From Taurinivorans muris (GTDB lineage: Bacteria; Desulfobacterota; Desulfovibrionia; Desulfovibrionales; Desulfovibrionaceae), in contig NZ_CP065938.1 in the NCBI RefSeq assembly GCF_025232395.1, positions 372,001-436,000 of the forward strand: DNA of 64,000 nucleotides, written 5' to 3'. The notes under the pieces are model-generated. The model saw nothing but the letters and a program-made list of their open reading frames with translations. It was not told where the DNA came from and did not search any database. Positions 1 through 7,407 of this stretch are shown here, piece after piece. Position numbers and translations under genes: made by a program. Within the stretch, counting starts at the first letter, position 1. Each line of letters opens with the position of its first letter.

Positions 1-80
1 AAATAATTATAGTTTTATGTTATTTTTAGTAAAAATAAGTTATTATGATGTAAGTTGTAATCTCCCCCTTGCACAATAAA

Positions 81-99
81 CCACCTGCTATGCAGGTGG
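81..99 (+). repeat. IS200-like left-end hairpin
   Basis: A perfect 8-bp stem (CCACCTGC and GCAGGTGG) closes a 3-nt loop. Its place just inside the left end of a Y1-transposase element fits the subterminal hairpin that TnpA recognises in this family. That role is inferred from position and family. Confidence 0.65.
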
Positions 100-122
100 A
101 ATTAAAAATCTTTAGATACAAG

Positions 123-181
123 AATGTCCTCCTTTGGTATACATTTGTTGTGTTCGCTAATGATAACCAAAGGAGGACATT
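123..181 (+). promoter_or_regulatory. Leader hairpin that hides the tnpA ribosome-binding site
   Basis: AATGTCCTCCTTTGGT (123-138) is perfectly complementary to ACCAAAGGAGGACATT (166-181), giving a 16-bp stem over a 27-nt loop. The right arm contains the Shine-Dalgarno AGGAGG (171-176), 8 nt before the tnpA ATG at 185. Translation from a transcript carrying both arms should therefore be blocked. IS200 tnpA of enterobacteria is known to be held down by a leader structure of this kind. Confidence 0.75.
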
Positions 182-184
182 TCT

Positions 185-649
185 ATGTCTGGAAATCAAA
201 GTTTATCTCATACCAAATGGAATTGCAAATATCATATAGTGTTTGCCCCAAAATATTGTCGTCAAATAATTTATAATAAATTAAAAGAAGATATTGGCAG
301 GATTTTACGTCAGCTCTGTGAACAAAAGAAAGTAGAAATATATGAAGCCAATGCGTGCAAAGACCATATCCACATGTTAGTATCTATTCCTCCCAATCTA
401 AGTGTATCGTCATTTATGTGGTACTTGAAAGGAAAGAGTTCTTTGATGATATTTGATAGACATGCCAATTTAAAATACAAGTATGGCAACAGACATTTTT
501 GGTGCAGGGGCTATTATGTTGATACAGTAGGACGCAATAGAGAAAAAATAGCGGAATACATTCGAAATCAATTGAATGAAGATATAATCAATGACCAAAT
601 GACGTTCAAAGAATACTTTGACCCGTTTACGGGCAGTAAGAATAATTAA
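185..649 (+). CDS. tnpA: IS200/IS605 family Y1 transposase TnpA
   Basis: This single-strand transposase of 154 residues has the usual IS200 length. The HUH motif is visible as H61-I-H63 in CKDHIHMLVSIPP, and the catalytic tyrosine is Y125 in EKIAEYIRNQ. The Y1 REP-like domain fills nearly the whole protein, so the gene looks intact. The start at 185 follows an AGGAGG that sits inside a 16-bp hairpin. No accessory TnpB nuclease gene follows; the stop codon runs straight into the structured right end. Family assignment is firm; current activity is not known. Confidence 0.93.
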   Translation: MSGNQSLSHTKWNCKYHIVFAPKYCRQIIYNKLKEDIGRILRQLCEQKKVEIYEANACKDHIHMLVSIPPNLSVSSFMWYLKGKSSLMIFDRHANLKYKYGNRHFWCRGYYVDTVGRNREKIAEYIRNQLNEDIINDQMTFKEYFDPFTGSKNN

Positions 650-711
650 GGCAATGGTGAGCTACTTTAGTAGCAGCTTGTGAATGTAATGCGATTGGCG
701 AACACTTCAAA

Positions 712-780
712 ACGCCTTTAGGCGTAAGCCAGTAATATGCCCTTACAGGGCTGGAGAAAACCACCGGCTTAGCCGGTGGT
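712..780 (+). repeat. IS200/IS605-type right end with three hairpins
   Basis: Three stem-loops follow each other: ACGCC/GGCGT (712-725), a CCAG...CTGG stem with inner GCCCT/AGGGC (about 729-754), and CCACCGGC/GCCGGTGG (761-779). The last mirrors the left-end hairpin in size and should be the terminal TnpA-binding hairpin. About 90 nt of this end (from about 670 to 760) is recognisable again, diverged and on the other strand, at 26003-26095. Confidence 0.65.
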
Positions 781-790
781 ACTTATTTGA

Positions 791-1187
791 GTGGGTTTTA
801 TTTCGTATTCGTTCGTTATCATTCGTTTACATTCGCAAAGATTGAGATATGAAAGGGGCATAGACAAAACTGAAAAAAGGAGTGCGTATCCCTAGTCTGT
901 CTTTGGCCGATAGTATAAAAAAGCGGGGTAAAAATTTATTCAGCTTGCTTTTTTATATTTTTTATTTCAATATTTGCAATGCCATTCCAAAACCATATCC
1001 CGCTATGGCCTATCATATCTTGGACTATTCCGGTTTTTGATATAAAATATCCCACTTTCGTTCACGATATGAAAGGCAAGGGGTGAAGCGCTATAAGATG
1101 AGCCGTATCAGGTAGTTGCCGGCAACAGGTCATATGTTTATGTAACTCCTGACGAGGGACAGAAAGGGCGTATCAGATATTTTATTA
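791..1187. other. Stretch between two insertion sequences, no gene recognised
   Basis: I see no convincing coding frame. There is a run of degenerate ATTCGT units at about 801-834, an 11-bp direct repeat GATATGAAAGG at 846-856 and 1066-1076, and a perfect 12-bp palindrome GTTGCCGGCAAC at 1115-1126. CGTATCAG occurs twice (about 1104 and 1169). The stretch may be old mobile-element or intergenic debris. Confidence 0.4.
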
Positions 1188-1898
1188 GGCTCTTGACTAG
1201 TATCTCATATAGAAATTATATATAACTATATGGAATACAATAGAATAAGCAAGTATAAAATAAAAAAAATTATTAAATGCTTTGCAGAGGATTTAACTGC
1301 AACATCTACGAGTAATTTACTTGGTATAAATCGTAATACCATAAATGCATATTACAATCTTTTAAGGGAAAAAATTTTTCTTTTCTCTCTGGAAGAAGAG
1401 AGAAAAGAATTGGGTGAATTTGAACTTGATGAAAACTATTTTGGTGCCAGAAGAGTGGGAGGTAAACGCGGACGAGGAGCAGCTGGAAAAACACCTGTAT
1501 TTGGAGTGCTGAAACGAGAAGGAAAGGTGCATGTCAACATAGTTCCACGATGTTCCAAAGAAGAATTAATGCCTATAATTCAGGGTAAAATCCTTGAAGG
1601 TTCTACAATTCATACAGATGGTTGGAGAGCATATGACGGATTAATTTTAAATGGTTATACCCATTATAGACTATTTCACCATGAAAATGAATTTACAAGG
1701 GGAAAATCTCATGTGAACGGAATAGAAAGCTTCTGGAGCTTTGCTAAAAGACGATTAGCAAAGTTTAATGGTCTAACAGATGAAAAGTTTATCTTGCACT
1801 TAAAAGAATGTGAGTGTAGATTTAATTTTAGAAATGAAAATTTTGAGCAATTTTTAATTGAAATCTTCTTTCAAAAATAGAGATGATAGTCTAAACCC
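1188..1898 (+). mobile_element. Complete IS1595-family (IS1016-type) insertion sequence
   Basis: The left end GGCTCTTGACTAGTATCTC (1188-1206) and the reverse complement of the right end GGGTTTAGACTATCATCTC (1880-1898) match at 14 of 19 positions. The element is flanked by an exact 8-bp direct repeat TTTTATTA at 1180-1187 and 1899-1906. Eight bases is the duplication length known for the IS1595 family. One transposase gene fills the element. The intact duplication argues for a fairly recent insertion that has not been rearranged. Confidence 0.9.
1230..1880 (+). CDS. IS1595 family transposase (IS1016 group)
   Basis: This 216-residue DDE transposase moves the surrounding element. A helix-turn-helix-like N-terminus (residues about 8-45) is followed by the ISXO2/DDE domain. 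Candidate catalytic residues are D67 in FELDENYFG, D130 in IHTDGWRAY and E166 in HVNGIESFW, the last two 36 residues apart. The basic stretch GGKRGRGAAGK and the SFAKRR motif are typical of the group. The length is normal for IS1016-type proteins and the frame is uninterrupted. The stop codon overlaps the inner edge of the right inverted repeat. Confidence 0.9.
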   Translation: MEYNRISKYKIKKIIKCFAEDLTATSTSNLLGINRNTINAYYNLLREKIFLFSLEEERKELGEFELDENYFGARRVGGKRGRGAAGKTPVFGVLKREGKVHVNIVPRCSKEELMPIIQGKILEGSTIHTDGWRAYDGLILNGYTHYRLFHHENEFTRGKSHVNGIESFWSFAKRRLAKFNGLTDEKFILHLKECECRFNFRNENFEQFLIEIFFQK

Positions 1899-1939
1899 TT
1901 TTATTATAATGGCAAAGGGAATATCTGCATGATACGTGC

Positions 1940-2869
1940 TTATTTAAGCCGGTAAGAGGTAATTCCTTTATATTTGATGCAATTGATTTCCGGGTCTTCT
2001 TCCAGTCTTTTTTTATATGTTTCAATATCCGCAACATTACGTGATGATAAAAACGTTTCCAGTTCAAAGCTGTTCATGGGGTGTCGTTGGCAGATGTTTT
2101 TTATTGCTTCGTAGTGGTCGGACACATCGCTGAAAAAATTACCGGTGCTCAGCATGTCGATAGAAATGGCGGATAATTTTTCAACCGCTTTTTGAATTTG
2201 TTCCTTGCTTGGGGGCTCTGCGAAGGATTCCGCAGGAGGGCGGACAGGAGTATTGATATAAACCCTGTCGTATTTGATTTTCGGAAGTATGGCGGCAAAT
2301 TTGCTTAGCGAAGCGTCGTCGTCATTCATACCTGCAAGAAGCATGATTTCAAGCCAGAGTTGCCCTTTGTATTTATGGGAAAATTCAATCAATCCTTTTT
2401 GCGTATCTTCGTATTTTACGGAAAAATGCGGGCGGTTGATTTTGCGGAACGTTTTTTCGTCGTAAGCATCCATGGATGGCAAAACGATATCGGCATTCAG
2501 GAGGGCGTTTTGCACGGCGCTGTCTGCAAGCAGGGAGCTGTTGGTTATTACCGCAACGGGAACATCTGAAATTTCTTTTATTTTATCGATAAGTTCGCCC
2601 AATCCGCTGTACAGCGTAGGTTCGCCTTCCCCCACAATGGAAATGACATCAAGTTTTTGCAAGCTTTTTTGGTAATGGATAAATTCATCAACTATATCGC
2701 GCACCGGAAAAAACAGTTTTCGTTCTGACTGCATGTGTTTCGTCCTGCCCAGTTGGCAGTAAACGCAGGAATAGGAACAAGTCCTTTCCGGAATGGGGCT
2801 TATTCCCAGTGAAACGCCCATGCGCCGGGAAGGAACAGGACCGAATAAATATTTATATGAGTTTTCCAT
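1940..2869 (-). CDS. Radical SAM protein (COG0731-like)
   Basis: This 309-residue radical SAM enzyme has the cluster motif C31-x3-C35-x2-C38 (CSYSCVYC) that binds the [4Fe-4S] cluster cleaving S-adenosylmethionine. Downstream, VGEGEPTLYSGL is the glycine-rich SAM-binding strand (GGE-like) and VITNSSLL follows in the barrel. The N-terminus FGPVPSRRMGVSLGISPIP is characteristic of the COG0731 group, whose archaeal members include wyosine-synthesis enzymes; the bacterial members have no settled function. It stands alone, read toward the IS1595 element, which has inserted just behind its stop codon. The substrate is unknown. Confidence 0.85.
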   Translation of the reverse strand: MENSYKYLFGPVPSRRMGVSLGISPIPERTCSYSCVYCQLGRTKHMQSERKLFFPVRDIVDEFIHYQKSLQKLDVISIVGEGEPTLYSGLGELIDKIKEISDVPVAVITNSSLLADSAVQNALLNADIVLPSMDAYDEKTFRKINRPHFSVKYEDTQKGLIEFSHKYKGQLWLEIMLLAGMNDDDASLSKFAAILPKIKYDRVYINTPVRPPAESFAEPPSKEQIQKAVEKLSAISIDMLSTGNFFSDVSDHYEAIKNICQRHPMNSFELETFLSSRNVADIETYKKRLEEDPEINCIKYKGITSYRLK

Positions 2870-3058
2870 TTGAAATCCCCTTTGAAATCTTTCTGATGTG
2901 CTGCATAGTCTATTCTTAATAATGGCAAATGTTAAGAGTTAATTTCGGTGTATCACCGGATGATGATTTTACCTGTTTTGCAATGATAAAAAATTTGCAC
3001 TTGTTACTTTCTATTGGGCATGTTTTTTGCTGTTTACGATTAATATAAGGAGTTAAAT

Positions 3059-3442
3059 ATGGATGTAAATACTACGGATTTGGTTTTGCCTGCGGGGTTA
3101 CAGGATTTTTTGGAAGAAAATGCGTTGATATGTCCGCCAATTCCGTTGGCGATTTTTCCTCTTTTGGAAGAAAGGGAAGAGAATTTTTTTGCAACGGATT
3201 GGTCTGTTGTTTCACAGCCTTTGAATTTTAATGAACATTGGGCTGGAAATTATAAAGTAAAATACTGGCTTGAACCATGGCACGCAATTCTTTATAAGGG
3301 TGATAACTCTTATTTATCCAAAATTCTTAATGCAGGTTTTGACGGCGTGTTCCTTGATGTTATCGACGCGTTTGCTTATTTTGAAACCAAAGCATTTTCG
3401 TATGATATTCATAATGCTTATGCCATATCATCATATTTTTAG
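3059..3442 (+). pseudogene. Truncated MJ1477/TM1410 (GH114-like) glycosidase fragment
   Basis: The 127-residue frame has a good ribosome site (AAGGAG) before its ATG. Residues about 65-115, with VKYWLEPWHAIL followed by SYLSKILNAGFDGVFLDVIDAFAYFE, resemble the barrel strand and catalytic-site region of the TM1410/MJ1477 family of presumed glycoside hydrolases, normally about 250-330 residues. There is no signal peptide, the N-terminal 60 residues do not look like the family, and the frame stops one base before an 86-bp palindrome. I read it as the remains of a gene damaged by deletion and probably by the palindrome insertion. A short expressed derivative cannot be excluded. Confidence 0.55.
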
Positions 3443-3443
3443 A

Positions 3444-3529
3444 AGATTGCTTTGCCGTTAACTTCCCGCAGTGACGCTGGATATACAGTCCCTCCCGCTT
3501 TATCATTGCGGGCGTTAGAAAAGCAATCT
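3444..3529. repeat. 86-bp imperfect palindrome, MITE-like
   Basis: AGATTGCTTT (3444-3453) pairs perfectly with AAAGCAATCT (3520-3529). An inner pair, CCCGCAGTGA (3465-3474) with TCATTGCGGG (3503-3512), matches at 9 of 10. The layout, with nested inverted arms and no coding capacity, suits a small non-autonomous repeat or REP-like element. It begins right after the stop of the truncated gene. No second copy is visible in the window. Confidence 0.55.
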
Positions 3530-3546
3530 ATTACGGCTTCAGCGTA

Positions 3547-3603
3547 AAAAACACCGGTTTAGTTACTGTCCCCAAAAGTTGGACAACGCCGGTGTTTTTT
3601 TTA
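3547..3603 (+). terminator. Terminator-like hairpin, bidirectional, with unusual loop
   Basis: AAAAACACCGG (3547-3557) pairs with CCGGTGTTTTT (3589-3599), followed by a T-run that continues to 3606. The stem reads as a rho-independent terminator on either strand. The 31-nt loop is unusually long and holds ACTGTCCCCAAAAGTTGGAC, which resembles the outer end of IS3-family (IS150-group) elements. Confidence 0.6.
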
Positions 3604-3812
3604 TTTTTAAATTGGTTTAAAATGGTTCATATGGCTATTTTTAAATTCAATACGATATTGTACCAAACAATGAGCAGTGATAAAAGTTTAAAAATTGGTC
3701 TCACTTTTGGTTTGTTTTGGTTTTTAAGTTTTATTATAATAATATTCAATTATTTTATAATATTAAATTATATATTATAATTATTTTTCAAAAATATATT
3801 TAAATTTTTTAT

Positions 3813-3847
3813 AATTGGTTGACAAATTGGTTGTAATTGGTTATTAA
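3813..3847 (+). promoter_or_regulatory. Promoter of the GntR operon with three direct repeats
   Basis: TTGACA (3819-3824) and TATTAA (3842-3847) are 17 bp apart, close to a sigma-70 consensus. AATTGGTT occurs three times, at 3813-3820, 3825-3832 and 3835-3842, overlapping the -35 box, the spacer and the first base of the -10 box. Repeats in this place are likely binding sites for a regulator, most simply the GntR protein encoded 30 bp downstream. The 3604-3812 stretch before it is very AT-rich and holds no convincing gene. Confidence 0.65.
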
Positions 3848-3877
3848 AAAATCATAGATAATAAAAAGGTAAAACCA

Positions 3878-4579
3878 ATGAGTGAAATGCAATATGCCAA
3901 ACTATCGACAAATAGTTTACTCAATCAATTAAAACAGTTTTTGACCGCCAATAATTTCCAGGTCGGCGATAAGCTTCCTGCTGAACGTGCGTTGGCGGAA
4001 GAGTTTAAAGTGAGCCGTTCAAGCATTCGAAAAGCTTTAAAAACGTTGGTGGATAAAGGAATAATCGAAAGCAGGCAAGGGGGGGGCAATTATTTGAAAA
4101 TTCCCGATGTCGACCCTATCGCCAGTGAAATTTTGGATGCTGTCAATCGTGAAAGTTCGTTGTTTGAGCAGGTGACCGAATACAGGTATTATCTGGAGCC
4201 GATAATCGCGCGGTTAGCGGCGCAAAAAAGAACGGAAAAGCAACTTAATCAGTTGAAATTAATTGTTTTTGAACAGCAAAGGCGTAAAAGTTTGGAACTT
4301 CCTTTTGACGGCAAGCTGGATGCGAATTTCCATTTGCAGCTGGCGAACTGTACCGGAAATTTTTTGTTTATCGAAACGATGAAAAGGCTCAATAGGATTT
4401 ATTCCGAAGGCAGAAGCGATGAAGTGAGAGATGATGAATGGAAGGAATTTTCCATTAAGACGCATTTGCAAATCATTGATGCGATTGAAAATCGGGATTC
4501 CGATCTTTGTGAGAATTTATTGCGGGAACATATTCTGACTGTGAAGGATAAGCACATTTTTGCAAATAAGAAAGAGTGA
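3878..4579 (+). CDS. GntR family (FadR subfamily) transcriptional regulator
   Basis: This DNA-binding regulator of 233 residues has an N-terminal winged helix (about 12-78; GDKLPAERALAEEFKVSRSS followed by IRKALKTLVDKGIIESRQGGG). An all-helical FCD ligand-binding domain follows (about 95-220; FHLQLANCTGN contains a metal/ligand-site histidine typical of FCD). FadR-type regulators usually sense a small organic acid and repress the genes beside them. It is the first gene of the TTT/M20 operon, 3 bp before the exporter gene, so it most likely controls its own operon. Candidate operator repeats overlap its promoter. The effector is unknown, possibly the transported substrate. Confidence 0.9.
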   Translation: MSEMQYAKLSTNSLLNQLKQFLTANNFQVGDKLPAERALAEEFKVSRSSIRKALKTLVDKGIIESRQGGGNYLKIPDVDPIASEILDAVNRESSLFEQVTEYRYYLEPIIARLAAQKRTEKQLNQLKLIVFEQQRRKSLELPFDGKLDANFHLQLANCTGNFLFIETMKRLNRIYSEGRSDEVRDDEWKEFSIKTHLQIIDAIENRDSDLCENLLREHILTVKDKHIFANKKE

Positions 4580-4582
4580 GTC

Positions 4583-5380
4583 ATGTTGGTACCTGTTGTC
4601 ATATATGCCTGTTTGGGGGCTGTTGCCGGTATTTTGGCGGGCTTGTTGGGGGTCGGCGGCGGAATTGTCATTGTTCCCATGCTCAGTGTCACTTTTGCGA
4701 TGCAAAATTTGCCTCATGAATTGATAATGCATTTGGCATTGGGCACCTCAATGGCGAGCATTATTTTTACTTCTTTTTCCAGCGCGATGGCGCATAATGG
4801 AAGACAGTCCGTCTTATGGAACCTTGTGAAAATAATAACACCAAGCATTATACTAGGAACGTTTTTCGGGTCTTTTATCGCTTCAAAAATTCCGACGCGG
4901 TATTTGCAACTTTTTTTTGCATTGTTTTTATTGGTTGTGGCTTTTCAAATGTTTTTCGGAAAAAATCCGAAAGCGAACAGGCAGCTGCCTGACTCCTTGG
5001 GAATAAGTCTGTTCGGAGCAGTCATAGGTATCATTTCCAGTTTGGTCGGTATCGGAGGCGGCACAGTATCCGTTCCTTTCATGGTTTTTCATAATGTCGA
5101 GCTGCGAAAGGCAATCGGAACATCTTCTGCAATAGGCATTCCTATTGCCGTTGCCGGAGCTGCGGGATATTTGATAAATGGTTTGTCAAATCCTGATTTG
5201 CCTGAATATTCTTTGGGATATATTTATTTGCCTGCTTTATTCGGGTTGGTTTTGTTCAGCTCCCTGACTTCACCCGTAGGCGCCAAACTGACCCATTCAT
5301 TGCCGGTGCATAGGATTAAAAAGTATTTTGCGTTCTTACTCTTGGTTGTCAGTATAAAAATGTTTTTAGAAACAATTTAA
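4583..5380 (+). CDS. TSUP family (TauE/SafE) membrane exporter
   Basis: This 265-residue integral membrane protein belongs to the sulfite exporter TauE/SafE family. It shows the family's internal duplication: GVGGGIVIVPML near residue 30 is echoed by VGIGGGTVSVPFM near 155, each opening a four-helix half. Characterised relatives export sulfite, sulfoacetate or related sulfur anions, but many members are uncharacterised. It starts 3 bp after gntR and is 24 bp before tctB, so it is co-transcribed with an uptake system. This suggests it exports a product or by-product of the imported compound. The substrate is not determined by sequence. Confidence 0.85.
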   Translation: MLVPVVIYACLGAVAGILAGLLGVGGGIVIVPMLSVTFAMQNLPHELIMHLALGTSMASIIFTSFSSAMAHNGRQSVLWNLVKIITPSIILGTFFGSFIASKIPTRYLQLFFALFLLVVAFQMFFGKNPKANRQLPDSLGISLFGAVIGIISSLVGIGGGTVSVPFMVFHNVELRKAIGTSSAIGIPIAVAGAAGYLINGLSNPDLPEYSLGYIYLPALFGLVLFSSLTSPVGAKLTHSLPVHRIKKYFAFLLLVVSIKMFLETI

Positions 5381-5404
5381 TCTTGAAAGGGATAAGGGGG
5401 TCAT

Positions 5405-5890
5405 ATGAAAAACACAGCTGATATTTTTTGCGGGGTATTTTTTCTCCTGATTTGCGCAGTCGCTGTTTGGAGCGTTTCTTCCCTGCCTGAGGCTTCCGGG
5501 GTTGATTATGTCGGTCCTGGAACACTGCCTAAGTTTGCCATCGCCATATTGGCTCTTTGCAGTTGTTATCTTATTTTGAAAGGTTTCATGGTCAAAGCTC
5601 CCAAAAAATATTTACCGGAAAAGAAAGTATTTTTAAAAATTTGTATGGTTTTGATTTTATTTTATCTTTATTTGGCTTCCGTAACATGGCTCGGTGATTA
5701 TTTTTTGAGTATGGAAAATCCCGTTTTTCTTTACGGCGGCGGTTTTGGAATAAGCACCGCACTGTTTCTTATGATTATTTTGCCTTTTTTGGGACGCAAA
5801 AATCCTGTTGAAGTCATTGCGGTTTCCCTTGTCACAACCGCATTGCTGATTGTTGTTTTCGGAATGTTTTTTAAAGTCTTGTTACCATAA
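5405..5890 (+). CDS. tctB: Tripartite tricarboxylate transporter small membrane subunit TctB
   Basis: This 161-residue protein is the small membrane subunit of a TTT carrier. It has a predicted helix at the N-terminus (about 8-28), a second after the conserved VGPGTLPKFAIAILAL stretch, and further hydrophobic helices toward the C-terminus, including ALLIVVFGMFFKVLLP, which is typical of TctB. It partners with TctA, encoded 17 bp downstream, and the periplasmic TctC further along the operon. A second, distinct tctB is at 13906. The specificity of the system cannot be taken from this subunit. Confidence 0.85.
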   Translation: MKNTADIFCGVFFLLICAVAVWSVSSLPEASGVDYVGPGTLPKFAIAILALCSCYLILKGFMVKAPKKYLPEKKVFLKICMVLILFYLYLASVTWLGDYFLSMENPVFLYGGGFGISTALFLMIILPFLGRKNPVEVIAVSLVTTALLIVVFGMFFKVLLP

Positions 5891-5907
5891 CATTTACGGA
5901 GTGGAAT

Positions 5908-7398
5908 ATGTTTGCCGAAGTATTGGAAGGAATTTTAAATGCGATGTCTTTAAGCAGTTTGCTTGCGAATTTAATGGGTGTCGTGTTAGGGATTATTTTT
6001 GGAGCATTGCCCGGACTGACTTCCGCCATGGGAGTAGCCCTGCTTATTCCGTTAACTTTTGGAATGCCCTCTATTGACGCGTTTTCCGCTTTGCTCGGAA
6101 TGTATGTCGGCTCTATCTACGGAGGGTGCATCACTGCGATTTTGGTAGGTACGCCCGGAACCGTCGCGGCGGCGGCAACCATGCTGGAAGGACCCGCACT
6201 AACGGCAAAAGGGGAATCAAGAAGAGGTCTCGATATGGCGACAATAGCTTCCTTTATAGGCGGTATATTCAGTTCCTTGGTTCTTGTCACTATCGCACCG
6301 TTGCTTGCGAAAGCGGCGATGTCTTTCGGCGCGCCTGAATATTTCGCCGTGGCGGTTTTCGGTCTTGCCATTGTGTCTTCCTTATCTTCCGGAGAGGTTA
6401 TCAAAGGGCTTATCGCCATGTCTTTGGGCTTATTGTTTTCATGTATCGGGTTGGACCCTATCACCGGCGACATGCGCAATACCTTTGACAATCCCAATCT
6501 TTTCAACGGGCTTTCACTGGTACCAGTTTTAATCGGTTTATTTGCCGTATCGCAAGTTCTTGTCACCATTGAAGACGTGATTGCGGGAAAAGGAATAAAA
6601 GAAGCGCGGGTAACGCAAAAAGGCTTGACCATAAAAGACATAACAAGCAATACCGTGAATTTTTTCCGCTCCTCGATAATCGGAACAATTATCGGCATTA
6701 TTCCGGCAACCGGGGTAAGCGCCGCGTCATTTCTGGCGTATTCCGAAGCCAAAAGAAATTCTAAAACGCCTGAACAATTCGGCAAGGGGTGTTTGGAAGG
6801 CATTGCCGCAACCGAATCTTCCAATAACGCGGTTTGCGGCGGGGCGTTAATTCCTTTATTAACGCTCGGTGTTCCCGGTGACATTGTCACGGCTATCATG
6901 CTTGGGGCATTGATGATACAGGGGTTGACTCCCGGACCGCTGCTTTTTGTTGAACATCCCGTTACGGTTTACGGTTTGTTCGCGGCTTTTGTCATCGCCA
7001 ATATTTTTATGCTCGGCACCGGATTGCTGACCGTCCGCGTTGCGGGCAAAATCATCGCTATTCCGGGAAATTTGCTTATGCCCGTGGTGCTGACGCTTTG
7101 CGTCGTCGGCGGGTATGCGGTGAACAATTCAACCTTTGACCTTTTGGTTGTCGCAATTTTCGGTACCTTGGGATATTTCATGCAAAAATTCGATATTCCG
7201 CAGCCTCCGTTATTGCTTGCAATGATTTTATCACCGATAGCCGAAACCAATTTCAGAAGGGCATTGTCTATTTCCCAAAATGATTACAGCATATTTTACA
7301 CCAGCCCGGTAACCTGCATTATTTTGTTTGTCAGTTTGTTGATTGTTTGCAATCCGATTATCACAAAGGCTGTCCGTCATATCAAATCCAAAAAATAG
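5908..7398 (+). CDS. tctA: Tripartite tricarboxylate transporter large permease TctA
   Basis: This 496-residue permease has about a dozen hydrophobic segments and moves the substrate using an ion gradient. The family signatures are present: GALPGLTSAMGVALLIPLT near residue 31, YGGCITAILVGTPGT near 70-85, and the internal repeat GIIPATGVSAASFLAYSEAK followed by FGKGCLEGIAATESSNNAV. The second half of the first motif (VGTPGTVAAAATMLEG) departs from the commoner NTPGTPESAATTxDG seen in the other TctA here (14360). The two systems may therefore carry different compounds. It lies 17 bp after tctB and 9 bp before an M20 peptidase. Confidence 0.9.
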   Translation: MFAEVLEGILNAMSLSSLLANLMGVVLGIIFGALPGLTSAMGVALLIPLTFGMPSIDAFSALLGMYVGSIYGGCITAILVGTPGTVAAAATMLEGPALTAKGESRRGLDMATIASFIGGIFSSLVLVTIAPLLAKAAMSFGAPEYFAVAVFGLAIVSSLSSGEVIKGLIAMSLGLLFSCIGLDPITGDMRNTFDNPNLFNGLSLVPVLIGLFAVSQVLVTIEDVIAGKGIKEARVTQKGLTIKDITSNTVNFFRSSIIGTIIGIIPATGVSAASFLAYSEAKRNSKTPEQFGKGCLEGIAATESSNNAVCGGALIPLLTLGVPGDIVTAIMLGALMIQGLTPGPLLFVEHPVTVYGLFAAFVIANIFMLGTGLLTVRVAGKIIAIPGNLLMPVVLTLCVVGGYAVNNSTFDLLVVAIFGTLGYFMQKFDIPQPPLLLAMILSPIAETNFRRALSISQNDYSIFYTSPVTCIILFVSLLIVCNPIITKAVRHIKSKK

Positions 7399-7407
7399 GA
7401 GGAACTT

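Larger units (their letters stand above)
61..790 (+). mobile_element. IS200-like element, tnpA only
   Basis: This is a compact single-gene element of the IS200/IS605 family. A left-end hairpin (81-99), a long leader hairpin (123-181), the transposase gene and a set of right-end hairpins (712-780) follow in order. Such elements move as single-stranded DNA and have subterminal hairpins instead of terminal inverted repeats, so the exact cleavage points cannot be read here and both borders are approximate. There is no tnpB. A related right end, decayed, lies at 26003-26095. Confidence 0.8.

Noticed and set aside
801-834. Possible CRISPR or tandem array of ATTCGT units
   Set aside because: Units are only 6-8 bp, irregular and without spacers. 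No CRISPR repeat or cas gene is in the window.
3592-3780. 62-residue frame in the AT-rich stretch before gntR
   Set aside because: It starts within a terminator hairpin, has no ribosome site, and its Phe/Ile/Tyr-rich content is what random AT-rich DNA gives.
6117-6899. 260-residue minus-strand frame
   Set aside because: It is antisense to tctA and shows no family motif; codon structure belongs to the plus strand.
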